In this document: piece after piece, positions 11,542 to 22,677 of the stretch
Position numbering within the stretch: position 1 is the first letter of the stretch
Layout: the number at the start of each line of letters is the position of its first letter
DNA from: Rhizopus arrhizus
Lineage: Eukaryota; Mucoromycota; Mucoromycetes; Mucorales; Rhizopodaceae
Assembly: GCA_024220505.1 (NCBI GenBank)
Contig: JAKZZE010000020.1
Span: 992,001 to 1,056,000 of the forward strand
DNA length: 64,000 nucleotides
Direction: 5' to 3'
Notes under the pieces: model-generated
Databases searched by the model: none
What the model saw: the letters and a program-made list of their open reading frames with translations, nothing else
What the model was told of the DNA's origin: nothing
Program-made: the position numbers and the translations under genes

Positions 11542-12416
11542 TCGCCACTTTGGATGTATACGACCTTTATTGTCATCTGACCAGCCTTCCTCCCCTCGAC
11601 TGGTTTCCAAGTTAAGCTGAGATATTCGTAATCGTATCATCAAGCTAAATCAGCTTATCTGGCCTCATATATTGAATCAAAATCAACCATTGGGTGAAGT
11701 AGATGATTCAGCGTTCATTGATGCCTTCTGTTCGCAGCCCCAATGGATCAATTACAAACCTAAGCCATTTCGGTTGTCTCTAATACAGCGATCTCTACCA
11801 GCATCGGCAATACCACAAATACCAACTTCCAAACGGCCACTTTTTTGGAAAATGCCTGTTTCGCCTGAAAGCCGGTCTTTATGGTATTGTCTACTCCACC
11901 GTAAACTCTATAGCCAATCACTTCTTTCAAGATTTGACAACGGTTTGACCTCTTCACAATGTAAATTTTGCTCTGCCAACACTGAAGACTTACAGCACCT
12001 CTTCGTGCGCTGTCCTATGAAATAGAGAGTATGGATAGATGCCTTCAATTTCTTTAGTCCACACCTCACTTCCACTCAAGACGATGTATGCTCAGTTCTC
12101 TGGTCTTTTCGGCAGTTTACTTTTGTTGACAACACTGATCTCTGGACTCTCAGCTGCTGTGTGCTTTCCGTTATCTGGCGTGCCCATTGGAGATTTACTA
12201 TTGACGGCTTTCCTTTTATTGATAAACAGCTGGTCACTCGTGCTATGTCGCAGTTTGCCACCCTCAAAAGGGGCAGACTCGACCTTGACAAGCATGTTCA
12301 ATCGTTTACACTCTGTTCCGTTTGATTCATACCGCTCTCAGACGTGTGAATCCTATTATAATTTATAAATAAAAATAAATTTATTTACAAAAAAAAAAAA
12401 AAAAAAAAAAAAAAAA
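11542..12416 (+). mobile_element. 5'-truncated LINE with poly(A) tail and TSD
   Basis: Perfect 13-bp target-site duplication CTTATTGAAGATG at 11529-11541 and 12417-12429. The element ends in a run of about 27 A (12390-12416) after ATAAATAAAAATAAA. It contains only the 3' end of a LINE, 875 bp. The perfect TSD and intact tail suggest a younger insertion than the one at 0.5-2.0 kb. Confidence 0.87.
11672..12340 (+). pseudogene. LINE C-terminal zinc-binding region (zf-RVT-like)
   Basis: Translation shows the C-terminal region typical of LINE reverse transcriptases: SLWYCLLHRKLYSQSLL followed by CKFCSANTEDLQHLFVRCP, a Cys/His zinc-binding arrangement (C-x2-C, then H and C). A stop after RCPMK at 12023-12025 and a change of frame downstream break it. 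There is no RT catalytic domain, because the copy is truncated. It cannot encode a functional protein. Confidence 0.75.
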
Positions 12417-12429
12417 CTTATTGAAGATG

Positions 12430-13100
12430 AGAATTTGGTGGTAACATTTAGCTATGATCGTTTTCAAATCTTCGGTATCACTGAGCTTACTATGATAAAT
12501 TTTATGTTTTACTACAAATCAAGGCTTCTTGATTAGATCGAGCTCAGGAAATTAGGATGGAATTTTTACACATACAATCTTTTATAATTATCTCCTTGCT
12601 GTTTTCAGAAGCATGGATAAAGCTTTTTATTCCATAATAGCACGAAAGTCTTTCAATTTTTTAGAGCTGTCAAAAATGGTTTTGAATAGCAGCTAAATTT
12701 ACTATGGCTTATCCATATCAACAAGAAAGCTATTTCTTTCAGTTGCTCTTAGTCAAAATGAAAATTTGATAGACTTTGATCATACTTGTTCACTATATAT
12801 TCGTTTCCTTTTATTTAAGCTCTATAATGATGTTATTCGGTGTCATTTCAGATTACCTGAAAGCGACTTTTTTATTCAGTATTTTTCAAATAAACTTCAT
12901 GTGGGAGCTAATGACGGTGCCCTTTTTAATGTCGAAGTTATTTTCATTAACCAGCACATGATTCTGAAGGAAATCTTTGTTTATTTTGTCATCCTTTTAC
13001 CCAACCAAGATTTCCTGGATTTTTGTCATTGTGCCTGACAGGTGGACAAAGTGTTACCCTCTTTATGACCAAATTACATTCATTTAATATAAAATTTCTA
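12430..13100 (-). pseudogene. Debris of a DDE (IS630/Tc1-like) transposase
   Basis: On the minus strand at 12.42-12.56 kb the translation gives FPELDLIKKP and FVVKHKIYHSKL, which resembles the C-terminal SPELNPIE-x-W block of IS630/Tc1-family transposases. Further matches to about 13.0 kb are vague and full of stops. The younger LINE at 11542-12416 landed inside this debris, whose end may continue to about 11.45 kb. It is very old and non-functional. Confidence 0.4.
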
Positions 13101-15920
13101 ATAAATCACTTTTCAAGCTGTAGCATTCAATGATTCAATTAAACGTTCATAACGTCTTTCATTCTTACTTGTTGCTATTTACCAAAAAAATAAAATAAGG
13201 TAATCCTCGTGTACGTCTTGTGCTAAGGCTTCTTTTGATCAAGCCTTTTGCTCAAAGATAGCTTGTATGTTCATTGATACCAGTCTTTATACCGACAGGC
13301 TCTTTTATATATGCATACATATATATATTGAAATGCAAAAAATTTCCTCTTATCATCTATAAATGTTTTGCAATCTTTTTGACTTCCTTTTTATTTGCTA
13401 TTTTTCGTGCTTAGTAGTATATCAGAAAATGAGAATGCTTCGGCTATTTTTTATGATGATAACGTCTTTGTCTCAGTATTTACAGAAATGAATATTAAAT
13501 AGAATGAATGACATTATTTTGTTTAAAGACTTAAAAGCAAGTGAATCCCCACTTAGTGATATTTGATTTAATGACAATAAGCTACAAATTGAGTTTGAAA
13601 AATATATTTCATTTTATCATGCTTTTATATCTGTATTTTGTTTAGTAATCAGCGACATCTATCACTATTTATATATTGCATTATCAATGTTCATTTTTTT
13701 GTATTTAATAATAAAAGTTATTAATCATGATCAAGTTTTCCGTGCTCAATATGTTTGTAATTTAGGAAGTGCCAAACAGGTCTTGTCCAAGACTCAAAGC
13801 CTTCCAAATCATTTTTTCTTAGCATAAGTCAAGAGGCCATTGATATTTTTTATTCTTAACCTGACTAACCTCTTCAATATTTCCAACTAAGTTCAGCAAA
13901 TGAAGTGATTGCTTCAAAGAAACGCACATACGTTCTAACGGAAAATACTCTAAACCAAAAAAAAATAGATTAAATCAAGCATATTTCTGTAAGTTATGTT
14001 TTAGATAATAAGTTATCCCGCTTCTGTAAAATTGACGAATTTGACTACGCCTTTGTATTTCTTGCGTTTCTTCTTTTTTGATAGTTTGACTGTAACTGAC
14101 CGTTGATTTTAAAAACGGATCTAATATCAATAGTTATCCTTTTTTAGTCATTTTAAACCATCAAGTTGCAATTTTACCATCTAACCGGTGTAAAAATCTT
14201 ATTTCAATGGAAGCAGTACTATTAGCAATCCTATGAAATAAAATGAAAGATATAAAGGTCTACGTAACTTAAGAGTCTGGTAGGCGGATTCCTTCTGTAG
14301 GTTGGTGCAGTTGACAAAGCAACGATCATTTAGTAAATGTTAGTCTGAAGGCTAATAAAATAGCAGTGAATCTAGAGACAATTATCTTGGATTTATGTCA
14401 AATGACAAGGTTTGTTTAAACGTTCAACGTATTATTCAACAGTTTCAACAACGGACATAGAGATACGTAATGACTCCGTTGTAGACATAATCTTTTCTTC
14501 GGCAGAACCGACATTATAGTAGTTGACGAGAGCTTGCTTAAAGCGATTTCAAATAAGGGCATCCTCCTTGCCTTGTTACTTATCAAGCTAGGTGCGCTGA
14601 CCAGCAGATAAGCAAGGAGGAATAAGACGAAACTAGAGTTGATCAAGATCAAAGCAATGTGCAAGCATCCTGGAATTTTCCAGACATTATTTGACATCCA
14701 TAAATATATGTAGATAGCGCCTTTTTACTACATAAGGGGCAAACTCGTTGATACAGCGGATGATAAGCCTCGAGAAATACTAGTTCATGGGGCTTAGTGT
14801 GTACTAGTTTCTTCAAATTGTTGAAGCAAGCCTAATACTTAGTACAAACTGTTGTATCTTCAGAATCACTTTTAAGTTCTGCACATGGAGAAACATTGTT
14901 TAGCGCTTGGAATCATATATAGAGTATATACATTTAGTGGAGCGTGTTTTCTTTAACTCATTGACAATACTCTTTATATCCTTTTGCGTGTTCAAAGGAG
15001 CTTGTAACAGTTTCCGTCAATATTATTACGTTGACACGTATAAACTCAGATATAACTAAATTCGAAAGAGTATATGGTAAAAAAGGGTGTCCATTGAAAT
15101 GGTAATTCTGGTCCTCCGTGCTGTCTTTGTTTCGCCTGGCAGACCAATTTTCTGACTCAACCTCTGTGTAGTCTGCTCTTGCAACGCTCTCTTCTCCTGA
15201 TAATCAGTATACAGTTTGCTCAGATCATATTCGCCCTTTAGGATTTGCTTTTTCATCACTCTGGAAATTTCACTGACATTGTGTTCTCAATAGTACTCTC
15301 TGGATCATTGTCAGGAGATATTAATTCTTTTCAGCAAGACTCCAAGCTTTTGTTTGAGACATGTAACAGAATTTTAATTGTTCAGTAAGTTTAAACTTAC
15401 ACAAAAAAAAAAGCATATGGTAAAAAAGATGAGAGATTAAATATCATGTTCATGAAAACTAAGTACGCTGTTAACTGCGTTTTTGTTTAAAATGTACAAA
15501 AGGGCTTAATGTTCACTGAATATCATTTTGGTGTTGAACATACTAATACCTAAAAGAAAAGAAAAATGAGGTTTCTTTCTTGTAGATAATATCTTTTATG
15601 TATATGATAAATACACACCCTTGTTTATTTTTATTTTACTATAGTATATTGTTGAAAACTGTATAGAAACAAAAGCATTGTATCATGATGGGTTCGAAGT
15701 TTTTGCACGACACCGCAAAGTGCAATACACAAGAAATATATTACTTACAGGTTATTCGTCTTTAATAATAGTACAAAATATCTTATCATAGTTTTTGGAA
15801 CCACAATTTTCTATACAAGAAACAATAACCAAATATCATTGTATCAATATTTTTTTATTGAAATATATATTTTATCAACAATAAATTTCAGTTTATAATT
15901 TTGTCTAAATAGTCAATAGT
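13101..15920. other. Intergenic, nothing recognised
   Basis: AT-rich sequence with only short open frames (under 95 codons) lacking recognisable domains, splice structure or repeats. It lies downstream of CYM1. Old transposon remains cannot be excluded. Confidence 0.5.
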
Positions 15921-18900
15921 TTATAACCGATTAACTTCCCAATCTTTAGTCAAATTGTCTGTTTGTGTAGATTCTCCTAATAAAGCAGTAGAAAATGATT
16001 TTTCAAGATATTCATGAGCGACCCTCTTTATATCTTCTTGGTTCACTTTCAAAAGCGATTCTCGTCTCCTTTTTTTTTTAATAAAAGAGTAAGCCATTGT
16101 ATATGTGTACAAAAATATTCAAATACCATCGCATCATTTCATCTGAAATGCCATTAACAAATTCAAGCATGCCTTCTTCCGATACACTTTGTGGTGCATC
16201 CACTCCTTGAAAAATGGATAATTTTGACTCTGTTAATTCTTGATCAGTAAATTTACGAGCCTGAACCCATTTTATAGAATTTCTAAACACGTCCAAGGTT
16301 GCTAATGAACGTGGGTCTCTGTACGAATAAAATGAGAATAATCCGCTTAATCCTCCATATCTTGCTCCTCCTCCGTAAGCTCCATTTTTTTCTCTTATTT
16401 CTTTGTGAAGATAGTGAGTTGTCATAAGCGATGATAAAACTTGAAGGCTTGCTCCATCTTCATGCGTATATGGCACTCCTCTTAAAGCCTTTGCAGCAAA
16501 ATTGACTTGGAATGGTAAAGGGAAAAAAGTTTTCTTATATTCAGGTACAAATACCGTCTATGAAGCGACATTTAATATACCTCGTAAATAATATGTCAAC
16601 AAAGTGCAACTTACAGGTTCAGCAGGGATAGCTTTTTTGCTTTCAGCGGGAAGGCCCTGGATAAAGTTAACAAGCGATTTAGTATTTGATTCTACCGCAT
16701 CTTCACCGCAAGTAACAGCGACACGGAGTGAAGACTGGGTCAAGACAATGGAAGCAATTTCCTTTAATTTCTCTACAACATTTGAAATATCTTCTTTTGC
16801 TGCTAATTGATTCATAAATTTTACTTGGGTTAAACCACCAGTTAATTCAGTGTTGCGCATACTAGGTGTTAAACTTGATCCTGCAAAAGTACGCGCGAAT
16901 ATATGGCCAGAGTCTGCTACAGAATTGACCATGGAGGATGCATTCTATAAGTGATATAAGCATCAGAAGTTATATAAATAACAATAGCTAATGTATTACA
17001 CTGTTAATTAAAGTTTTGAGCTTTTCAACGTTATCGAAGTTTGTTTCATGAATCAGTTTTGATAGGATTGTGTACATCTTTTCAATATTACGATCCAAAC
17101 AATTGCCAACTAAGACAATTCCCTCTTCGGCATGATCAATGTCCGAGTGATTGGTTGAGACTATAGTAGATGTTCGTAAACCGCCAGTATAAAGTCTTAT
17201 CTCATCGTCGATTTCAGCCATAGATTGTTGATGAGTGCCTAGCGATAATAAAGCATCACAGAATAGAGGTACGTATATCTTCAAGTCATCAGGCAATGAT
17301 GGCATTGAACTGATTGCTCTAAAATAGGTTATGCCATTGGTTGATGTTGTTCTCCACTGAACAGGCGTATTACAAATTCCAGTATGTTCCAATGCGTTAT
17401 GCTTGGCTTTGGGTGCTATGTCACTCAGTTGAAGTGTAGGAAGACATGATATGTCCTCTTTCTTTTCTTGTGATATTAATAAATCTTTCGCATCTGTTGA
17501 AATGTCTAGTTTATCTTGCTCTGTCAAAGCCTTTACTTTTTCTTGAAGTCTGGTTTGTTCTTCTGTAGAGAGGTTCGCTGTATAATTTTCATCAGGTCGC
17601 ATTACAAAAGATAAAGTATGTGGGTTATTGAGCAGGTATCTATCGATAAGCTTTTCAAAGTAATTTCCATGTGCAAGTTCTGATTTGAAGCGAGCAAGGT
17701 TCTATAAAAAGATAAGTTTTTTTTTTTTTTTTTTTTTGCCTTTAAGATTACCTTGTTTACTTCCAAAGCATCAAGTGGGTCTGCACCATTAAACCAGCTA
17801 TATGAAATACCATGCATAATATTGAGTCCAAAATCTGCAGTTTTCTGTGATTTTATTTTTAGTTTCAAGGAAAGAGCACGCCTTTCAACTTACATGCTTT
17901 TGGCTGAGTTCCATTTGATGAATAGCTGCTTCTATACGTTTTGAATCAAACCCAGTTTCTCGGACTTCTTTAAGAACAGATTTTATTGTTTCCTGAACTT
18001 TTTGTACATCTTCATCTCTTACGCCTTGTAATCCAATAGACAGACAGCTTGTGCTAAATCATAAAAGTTAATTTGAATGTATATTCATACTTCACAATGT
18101 ATGTATCTACCTAGTGCTATTGTCGTATCCTGTGTTTGCTGAGAACTCAGAACCTAAGTTACTATCAATTAATGCTTTATACATTGGTGAAGCATGTCCA
18201 TCTAATAAGAGGTAAGATAATAAGCGCATAGAGAATGTTTCGAACGTATCCTAGTTTTTTTACGTCAACTAAAACAATATATGTATTTAAAGCTAGTATC
18301 TTACCACTGTTTGATTGGTAAGAAAAGACATTGAAAGTTTGATTTGTCTGTCAGGAGGGCTCACTATAAATAACAAAGGTGTTGGTAGATGTTCAAGCTT
18401 ATTTCAAATCAGTTTTTACGTGGATCCAATGCACAAGTAGTATCAACATGCTTTGGGCCAGACCATGGCTTTACAACTTTGTTAACAAAAGGGATATCGG
18501 ATTGTTTAAAGTCTTCCAACTTTTCTCCTATGGCTTTTAAGTGTTCTTCCAAAGGAAAGTTACCTTTTATTTACAAAAAATTAGTTATGCTTTTTGTACT
18601 GTCCTTTTTTTCTCTTACCATAAGTGTAGAAACGTGAGTTGCTAGGGTGATAATGTTTTTTATGAAAATCGAGCAACTGCTGATGTGTCAAATCTGTTAT
18701 GTATTTCGGGTCACCTCCGCTCACATATTCGTAAGTTGTACCAGGAAACATGGCTTGTTGCACACGACAATAAAATAAATAGTTCATGTCTGACTACATA
18801 AAGATGTTTAGTTCCTTCTTCTTTTTTTGCGTAAAATATATTCTTTACAGTCTGTCCTTTCATTTCATTGTATACAACTCCTTTGAATTGAATAGGTGTA

Positions 18901-19713
18901 GTGCTATCTATAGACCAAAAATGACATTATTTCTCTTGTTTGATCAATGGATGTTCCTATTTTACCTGTAGGTACTTCATTTTCTAGTCTCCACCCTTCT
19001 TGCTTAAAATCCAACCTGTCCAGCTTTGGATGAAATACTGCGTCCATATATACGTCTCTAAGGTTAGAATAATCAACTTTGTTGGCTGTAGCAAAAGGAT
19101 AGATTGTGTAATCACTGGCTATTTTGGATTAAGCTACCCATAACTGTATATAGTTGCTTTCTTTTTTATACCTGTAAATGCATTCATAAAACTAGCTAAA
19201 CTGCGGTTCAGCATCTTGAAGAAAGGATCACGAACTGGATACTTTTTACTGCCACACAAAGTGGTATGTTCCTAAAAATTAGTGAGCAACGAGAGAACTG
19301 GAATGTTAGATTTTTATTTACTCACCAGGATGTGTGGTACGCCTGTATTGTTCTCAACTGGTGTATGGAAACCAACAGCAAATACATTGTTCGAGTCTTC
19401 TCGGTCAATGTGTAAATGTTGAGCTCCAGTTGCTTCATGTTTTAGACTAATTGCTGTCAATTCTAATTCAGCAATTTTTCTAACCTATGTATATCAATTG
19501 CTTTTAATATCCTTTTTCACATGTCAACTATACGCTGAAAAATATACCTGTTGAACTTCATAACCATGCAGTCTGTGGCCGGGGGTTAAAATAGCTTTTT
19601 TAAATTAGTACATAGAATTAGTCAAGAAGAGATGAAAAAAGCATACCTTTGGTACTATAGCTTCGTACTCTTGTGTGCAAGATGCGCGAAGTAATTCCGA
19701 GCTGTGTTGACAT
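15921..19713 (-). CDS. CYM1: Mitochondrial presequence protease Cym1/PreP (M16C)
   Basis: Zinc metalloprotease of the mitochondrial matrix that degrades cleaved targeting peptides. I read about 16 exons separated by short GT-AG introns. The start at 19711-19713 gives [20 protein letters not shown], an Arg/Ser-rich presequence suited to mitochondrial import. The inverted zinc site HILEH is encoded across an intron (HIL in one exon, EHTTLCGS in the next). Other family blocks are [41 protein letters not shown], the C-terminal [11 protein letters not shown], and [13 protein letters not shown]. The last intron ends about 16070 and the last exon encodes [17 protein letters not shown] through VNRL. 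Length (about 1000 aa) fits the family. Exon edges were placed by hand; internal junctions fit GT-AG and frame. It appears intact. Confidence 0.92.
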
Positions 19714-20089
19714 TTTATGCCTTTTAAATTAATATGCTCAAAAAAGTATGAAAGTCCTTTTCTACACTAACTTCAATTTTTGTCGGGGTATGTGACGCTT
19801 TTTACTTTCATATTAAAAAGTACTTTGAAGGTTATCTTTTTTAGTGTTGAATTAATTACTTCTTTTTTATTATACATTTGAAAAAAGCTTACAAAGTTCA
19901 ATGCATAGCTTTTCAACGTCAGTGATGTATGATCTGTGCAATCATATTTAGTCCGCCGTACTATTTTTGTTTACTTAACAACAAAGCTATAAATAATGTG
20001 TCAAATGCCTTGTAATATAAGATATACCTATTTTCACACATTATTCGTACACCAGAAAAAAATTCGTGCAGTTAAAAAAAAAAAATACT
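19714..20089. other. Upstream region of CYM1
   Basis: AT-rich region without coding potential that should hold the CYM1 promoter. The transposon-rich part of the window begins immediately to its right. Confidence 0.5.
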
Positions 20090-20770
20090 ACACTGGTTTA
20101 TAATTCAAGCAGTCCTCGAATCTGGCAGCTGAGTAACTACAACATTCTTGAATATCGCTCAAAAGGATTCTGTTGCATGCATCTCTAATTCTAGACGACA
20201 ATGTCTCTTCCTGCAAACGCTCTTCTCTTTTGAGCTTACTTTTGCATACTAACCAAAACTGTTCGATTGGGTTGAGCTCAGGAGGAGTAAGCTAGAAAAT
20301 AAACACAACTGTAGCCGCGTTGCTCAATGTATTTTCTGAATTATTATTCTTATGAATAGGAGTAATGTCTATAACAATGTAGATGCTCTTTAATTACTCT
20401 TGCTGATACAAAATATTAAGAACATTTGCAACGAAACTATAGTACTCCGTAACAGCTCTCCTTTTGGCATTTTCAACCATCTGAGCACTACCTGCTGTCT
20501 TTCTCTTATTCGAAGGGACAGGCAATCTTGATCTTTTTACTTTGATTTTTACTACACCGCAAAGCGAAATGGCATTTATTATATTTTTCAGCAATGAAGA
20601 GACAGTCTCAGAGAAAATAATTTTTTTTTTTTTTTGTAAGGGAGGTCGTTTATGACCCCCGGTTTTTATTGGTTTAAATCTTTTTGAAATCGATTTCTGT
20701 CCTACAGTGTTTTTGGTTTTTCTATTTCGTTTATAGTCCGGTGGACTGATAGCTAAAGGTATAGGCAATT
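20090..20770 (-). pseudogene. Decayed IS630/Tc1-like DDE transposase
   Basis: Minus-strand translation in changing frames shows a remnant related to the better preserved copy at 21135-22037. A middle segment (20394-20768, IKVKRSRLP, KRRAVTEYYSFVANVLNILY) is followed by IYIVIDITPIHK, matching the second catalytic Asp block (VMDNAPIHK in the intact copy). Then comes a C-terminal block with ELNPIEQFW-like residues, SKLKREERL and CFDCL-type ending at about 20.1 kb. Stops and frame changes make it dead. It once encoded a cut-and-paste transposase that inserts at TA. Confidence 0.65.
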
Positions 20771-20942
20771 ATTTACAAGATGATGAACTAAAACTACATT
20801 GGGAATGATTATTCTACAGAAGGGAAACGGACGAACATAATCCGGTGAAAATTGCGATCAACGTCAAGGGAAACAACCGGGTGCAAAGTCACAGAAACCA
20901 AACCGGAAACACAGTATGAGCGTTATGAACAACATGAAAGGA

Positions 20943-21021
20943 ATGCCAGACCCCTGGATCGAACCAGCAACCTCCCGTTTGGCAGACGAGAGGCTTTACC
21001 AGTTACGACACCCCGCTACGG
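20943..21021 (-). other. tRNA-Gly-like relic (possible SINE head)
   Basis: The minus strand contains an anticodon-arm-like CTCGT-CTGCCAA-ACGGG (anticodon GCC, five pairs), a D-arm-like GTAACTGGTAAAG and a B-box-like GGTTCGATCC that is one base short. The 5' and 3' ends do not form a 7-bp acceptor stem and the T stem is imperfect. It is therefore not a functional tRNA gene. It is either a tRNA pseudogene or the head of a tRNA-derived SINE. Confidence 0.4.
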
Positions 21022-21134
21022 GCAATCAGAGAAAATAAAAAAAAATTATTGGATAAAATAAGAGAAAAACTCAGGAAAAATCAAGAGAAAAAAAAAGGGA
21101 AATTAGTAGAAAGCTTATTTATGCTTTAATCTCA

Positions 21135-22037
21135 TTATAAGTTTTTCTTCAGAGCTAAGCACTTTCCAAAGAATCCGAGGGAATGGTGGATCCAGTCTTG
21201 GCAGTCTTTCTTGGTTACCTTGGAGCAGACATCCATGATTCTGGGTGTGAGTGTCTCACCAGTTTCGAAAGGCTTTCTTTTGACACCATACTTCACCTTC
21301 GACCAGAATAGCTCAATTGGGTTTAGGAATGGTGAGTATGGTGGAAGATATGCACATCTATAGCCTCTGCTTTCTATCAAATTTCTTACTGTAGCTGGCT
21401 TATGTATGGGAGCATTGTCCATTACCAAGTAAAAGCCCCTCATGTTGTTTCGGTCAAGAACATCCATCACATTACTCAAGTAATTTAGACAATGCTCGGC
21501 CCTTTTTCCAAATTTGGCTGTTGCTGTAACAACTTTACCATCTGCTCTTCTCTTCTTAGCTCCCGAAACCATTATTGGCTTTCTCAAAGAAATGTCAAGA
21601 ACGCCGGCGCTTGAGATGGCACCAAGGATGTTTATTGTAGTGCCTTTTAAAGCAGAGACAGTTGTCCTAGCAGGTGCTCCCTTCTTAGACCAGCCACGAG
21701 TGCGTGTCATGTGTAGATTGAATCCTGCTTCATCTAAAAGCACGCAATTGTTGTCAAAGTCCATTTCTTTATCAGCTAGCCATTGAAGGATGGTCTCCTT
21801 TCTCTTCTTCAAAGTTTCTTCTGAATTTCTAGCAACTGAAATCTTCTCCAACTTCTTCATAGATAGTGCACAGCTGGTCCTAAGATGTTTATATACTGCG
21901 GATGGGCTTACAGAGAGACTTGGAAACTCTATGATCAACAATTCGTGTATTCCTGCTACAGTTGTAGTTGAACGCTCATCAACAAGGTCGATAATAAACT
22001 TTGAGTGCTTCTCAGTAAGCTCAGAGACAGTTCCCAT
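21135..22037 (-). CDS. IS630/Tc1-mariner superfamily DDE transposase
   Basis: Uninterrupted 300-aa transposase from MGTVSELTEKHS, which catalyses cut-and-paste transposition. The N-terminal helix-turn-helix region precedes the catalytic core. The triad is Asp in VLLDEAGFNL, Asp in YLVMDNAPIHK and Glu in LNPIELFW, with 34 residues between the last two (DD34E). The open frame extends upstream to 22133, but those residues derive from the end of the neighbouring LTR A, so the start at 22037 is preferred. Only about 50 bp separate the ATG from the LTR end, so the element's own 5' end and terminal repeat appear lost and none was found downstream. The protein may still be functional in trans if expressed. 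The relic at 20.1-20.8 kb is a relative. Confidence 0.8.
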   Translation of the reverse strand: MGTVSELTEKHSKFIIDLVDERSTTTVAGIHELLIIEFPSLSVSPSAVYKHLRTSCALSMKKLEKISVARNSEETLKKRKETILQWLADKEMDFDNNCVLLDEAGFNLHMTRTRGWSKKGAPARTTVSALKGTTINILGAISSAGVLDISLRKPIMVSGAKKRRADGKVVTATAKFGKRAEHCLNYLSNVMDVLDRNNMRGFYLVMDNAPIHKPATVRNLIESRGYRCAYLPPYSPFLNPIELFWSKVKYGVKRKPFETGETLTPRIMDVCSKVTKKDCQDWIHHSLGFFGKCLALKKNL

Positions 22038-22090
22038 TCTGCGTCCTCTTTTCTTTTGTCTAAATAATAGAGCAATAAGCTTGTTGATAT

Positions 22091-22657
22091 TGTTGTATAA
22101 TGGTAACAATTGTTGAGAAAAAGGTAGAAACAAAAATAAAGAAACAGTTTGTGTACTTTTTGAGACTGATCTTTATTTCAGTTTAAGTTAAAGTAAAAAT
22201 TATTCTAATTGAAGGTAGGTATTTATATCTTATTGAGTGAGTGGCTTGATATCTTCTATTGTAAGCGTTCTTCTAATATTTAGGTACTTTAACAAGTGTC
22301 ATCTATAATTATGATTATGAAAACTTTTCATTTGTTCCTTTGTATGTCTGTCATAGATTATCTTTATTCTGGGAATTCCTCACTGATTTGAATAACGTTA
22401 TTTTACGCGTTATTTCAATTATGTGAAAGACTAGCAATATTCCTGATATTGGATTGGATCTTGTTATTTTAGTTGATACTTCTTCTTATCAAAGAACTCT
22501 TATTAATACAAAACATATTCTAAAAGAACATGTTTAATTGGAATTGATTGTATGATCTTATTTAAATAAACATATATTTTTATTTTATTTAATTATGATC
22601 TTGTATTAAGACTTATATTTATCAATGTCTACTACGATCAGTTACTGTTCTACAGCA
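22091..22657 (-). repeat. 3' LTR of Ty3/gypsy element A
   Basis: Begins TGCTGTAGAACAG directly after a purine-rich tract (GGGAGGGGATTA, minus strand) downstream of the element A polyprotein, and ends near ATTATACAACA. It resembles the solo LTR at 25033-25609 at both ends (TG-TGTAG-ACAG start, CTACCTTT near the end). The exact 3' end is by similarity only. Confidence 0.65.
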
Positions 22658-22677
22658 TAATCCCCTCCCAGGTATGA

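Noticed and set aside
14416..15259. Short minus-strand frames of 67-93 codons
   Set aside because: No domain, no splice context, and random length for AT-rich DNA.
20943..21021. Functional tRNA-Gly(GCC) gene
   Set aside because: No acceptor stem pairing and the B box is one base short.
20852..21061. 69-codon plus-strand frame near the tRNA-like relic
   Set aside because: No protein-like motif; it overlaps the tRNA-Gly-like sequence on the other strand.
22038..22133. N-terminal extension of the 21135-22037 transposase
   Set aside because: These codons derive from the end of LTR A; family members start with the helix-turn-helix region soon after the ATG at 22037.
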